Shown here piece by piece: positions 5,196 through 6,175 of a stretch of 6,175 nt of DNA. The position numbers and the translations under genes were made by a program. Source of the DNA: Chloroflexi bacterium RBG_16_48_8 (GTDB lineage: Bacteria > Chloroflexota > Anaerolineae > Anaerolineales > E44-bin32); assembly GCA_001795115.1 (NCBI GenBank), contig MGNI01000068.1:3606-9780 (forward strand). Direction: 5' to 3'. Numbering within the stretch: position 1 is the first letter of the stretch; each line of letters begins with the position of its first letter. Below the pieces are notes generated by a model. That model had not been told where the DNA came from and did not search any database. It saw nothing but the letters and a program-made list of their open reading frames with translations.

Positions 5196-5247
5196 GCAAA
5201 CCGCCATTCAGGCAACTCATTTTGTCAAAATACTTTCGGCGGTTTGC
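5196..5247. repeat. Perfect 10-bp inverted repeat in the CAP-gene leader
   Basis: GCAAACCGCC (5196-5205) and GGCGGTTTGC (5238-5247) are exact reverse complements separated by 32 bases. The loop holds a second small dyad, TTTTG-T-CAAAA (5221-5231), which on the minus strand contains TTGACA. It lies 80-130 bases upstream of the CAP start codon and downstream of the promoter candidate, so it would be in the transcribed leader. It could be a paired operator or a leader RNA stem. The 32-base spacing is unusual for one dimeric repressor. Confidence 0.6.
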
Positions 5248-5298
5248 CAAGATACCAACGACAAAAGAAAAAATTGCGAAACGTTTTTCCCGTCTCAA

Positions 5299-5326
5299 AG
5301 TATAGAAATGTTTAAAATTCGCGCAA
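5299..5326 (-). promoter_or_regulatory. Promoter candidate for the CAP gene
   Basis: On the minus strand TATACT (5304..5299) matches the -10 consensus at five of six positions. TTGCGC (5326..5321) lies 16 bases upstream with the TTG core. The surrounding sequence is AT-rich. Transcription would start near 5291 and the leader would include the 10-bp inverted repeat. A moderate match, supported by its position after a terminator. Confidence 0.4.
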
Positions 5327-5391
5327 TATATGCCTAATAAAAGCCTAACCTTTTTCACCGGTTTTTACGTGAATTGACTGTTAACTCACCT

Positions 5392-5461
5392 TTAAAAAAG
5401 CTGCTCATCTGAGAGGAATCAGCGTACGTGGGAGTGCGGGTGAAGACCGTACTCCCACGTA
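5392..5461 (-). terminator. Two-hairpin terminator-like element, copy B, after the response regulator
   Basis: In minus-strand order the first hairpin has 11 consecutive base pairs (5461..5451 with 5435..5425) plus a G-T pair and three more pairs, closing a 7-base loop (5446..5440). The second hairpin has a GCTG/CAGC base (5423..5400) enclosing CTC-AGAT-GAG and runs straight into TTTTTT (5399..5394). It begins about 75 bases after the response-regulator stop, so it probably ends that transcript. It is homologous to copy A without gaps over 57 positions from TAACTCACCT (plus 5382-5391) onward. Confidence 0.68.
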
Positions 5462-5536
5462 TGCCTCGCTCTTCTATCTTGAAGGGTTTTTTGGGGGTGG
5501 ACTTAGTGCTATAGTCGAAGAAAAGGGTGAGAGTCA

Positions 5537-6175
5537 CTAACCCAAAAGATCGTCGGGCATCGTGTAGCCCACACCTTGGCGCGTGACAATATGGATGGGA
5601 CGCTTGGGATCTTTCTCAACTTTTTGACGCAGTCTGCTTAAAGTCACCCACAAAATGGTTTTCTCATTGCGATAATCCGGTCCCCAAACCGAAGCGAGCA
5701 ACTCCTCCCTGGTTAGGACCTGACCAACCGAATCTGCCATCGTTATTAGAAGTCGGAATTCTGTGGCGGTTACATTCACTTCCTCACCACCCACGGTAAC
5801 CCTGGCACGATCAACGTCAATCTCTAAGTCTCCATGACGGCAAACCTTGTGATGGTACTCCTCCAAGCCTTGAGGTTCCGAACGCCTTAAAACGGCTCTC
5901 ACTCTGGCCAGCAGTTCCTTAGCAGAAAATGGCTTTCTAACGTAATCGTCGGCTCCAGCATCCAGCCCTCTAACCAGATCCTCTTCATCTCCTTTAGCGG
6001 TAAGAATAATGATGGGGATAGATGAAAATTCGCGTATTCTCCTTGTGGTCGTAAAACCATCCATCACCGGCATCATTACATCCATCAGGATAAGCTCAGG
6101 ATCCCATTCTCTTGCAACTCGGATCGCCATCCCCCCATCAACAGCGCATTTCACATCATAACTTGCGATCTTTAG
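5537..6175 (-). CDS. OmpR/PhoB-family response regulator, N-terminus beyond window
   Basis: The visible 212 residues lack only roughly the first 20-30, including the acidic pair of the receiver domain. The frame is open to the edge (LKIASYDVKCAVDGG), so the GTG at 6154 inside it is not the start. The receiver domain has the phosphoacceptor Asp32 in LILMDVMMPVMDG, Thr59 in IILTAKGDE and Lys81 in VRKPFSAKELL (numbering from the window edge). A winged-helix DNA-binding domain occupies about 108-210, with VNVTATEFRLLITM, LTREELLASVWG, VTLSRLRQKVE and IVTRQGVGYTM. It would be phosphorylated by a sensor histidine kinase and bind promoter DNA. No kinase gene follows it in the window, where a terminator comes within 75 bases, so a partner would lie upstream or elsewhere. 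The divergent effector sequence resembles Chloroflexota regulators, by inference. Confidence 0.92.
   Translation of the reverse strand, partial: LKIASYDVKCAVDGGMAIRVAREWDPELILMDVMMPVMDGFTTTRRIREFSSIPIIILTAKGDEEDLVRGLDAGADDYVRKPFSAKELLARVRAVLRRSEPQGLEEYHHKVCRHGDLEIDVDRARVTVGGEEVNVTATEFRLLITMADSVGQVLTREELLASVWGPDYRNEKTILWVTLSRLRQKVEKDPKRPIHIVTRQGVGYTMPDDLLG

Larger units (their letters stand above)
5118..5536. other. Long intergenic region upstream of the CAP gene
   Basis: This 419-base gap contains, in minus-strand order, the response-regulator terminator element (5461..5392), a promoter candidate (5326..5299) and a large inverted repeat (5247..5196). A CAP-gene leader of about 170 bases follows. 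A TTCAC/GTGAA dyad lies near 5355-5374. Two copies of TTGACAAA-like sequence in opposite orientation (plus 5157-5164 and minus 5229-5222) flank or sit inside the repeat. I see no gene in it. Confidence 0.5.

Overview
The window reads as chromosomal DNA from a bacterium, most likely a member of the Chloroflexota (Anaerolineae-like). That placement is an inference from the style of three proteins: the response regulator effector domain, the divergent sortase, and the short rve-type transposase. No rRNA or other marker gene is present to confirm it. All six recognisable protein genes lie on the minus strand, so the window is best read from right to left. Intergenic gaps are long (about 335 to 490 bases) and each holds its own promoter-like or terminator-like signals. 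The genes therefore look like single transcription units rather than one operon.

From right to left: (1) an OmpR/PhoB-type response regulator whose N-terminus runs off the right edge. (2) A two-hairpin terminator-like element (5392-5461), then a long leader carrying a perfect 10-bp inverted repeat. (3) A secreted CAP/SCP-domain (YkwD-like) protein. (4) A membrane-anchored sortase-family protein with His, Cys and Arg all visible. (5) A second copy of the two-hairpin element (3115-3174), then a promoter and a possible short leader peptide. (6) A SagB/ThcOx-type nitroreductase-fold flavoprotein with a lipoprotein signal peptide. (7) A non-coding stretch containing a MITE-like pair of inverted repeats (1656-1967). 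(8) A decayed IS481-like transposase, broken by an in-frame amber codon just after the second catalytic Asp. (9) The first 34 codons of a MaoC-like hydratase gene at the left edge, with a near-perfect ribosome binding site.

Three of the four intact or nearly intact middle genes (CAP protein, sortase, nitroreductase lipoprotein) encode proteins that act outside the cytoplasmic membrane, so the right half looks like a small cell-envelope neighbourhood. Shared function is inferred from position only. The transposase remnant separates it from the fatty-acid-type MaoC gene.

The most interesting non-coding signal is the pair of related two-hairpin elements 2.28 kb apart. They share about 45 of 57 ungapped positions, show two compensatory base-pair changes in one stem, and occupy equivalent positions: just after one gene and about 275-285 bases before the next. 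They may be related terminators, a dispersed repeat family, or a cis-regulatory RNA ending in a terminator. I saw no CRISPR array, tRNA, rRNA or phage genes.
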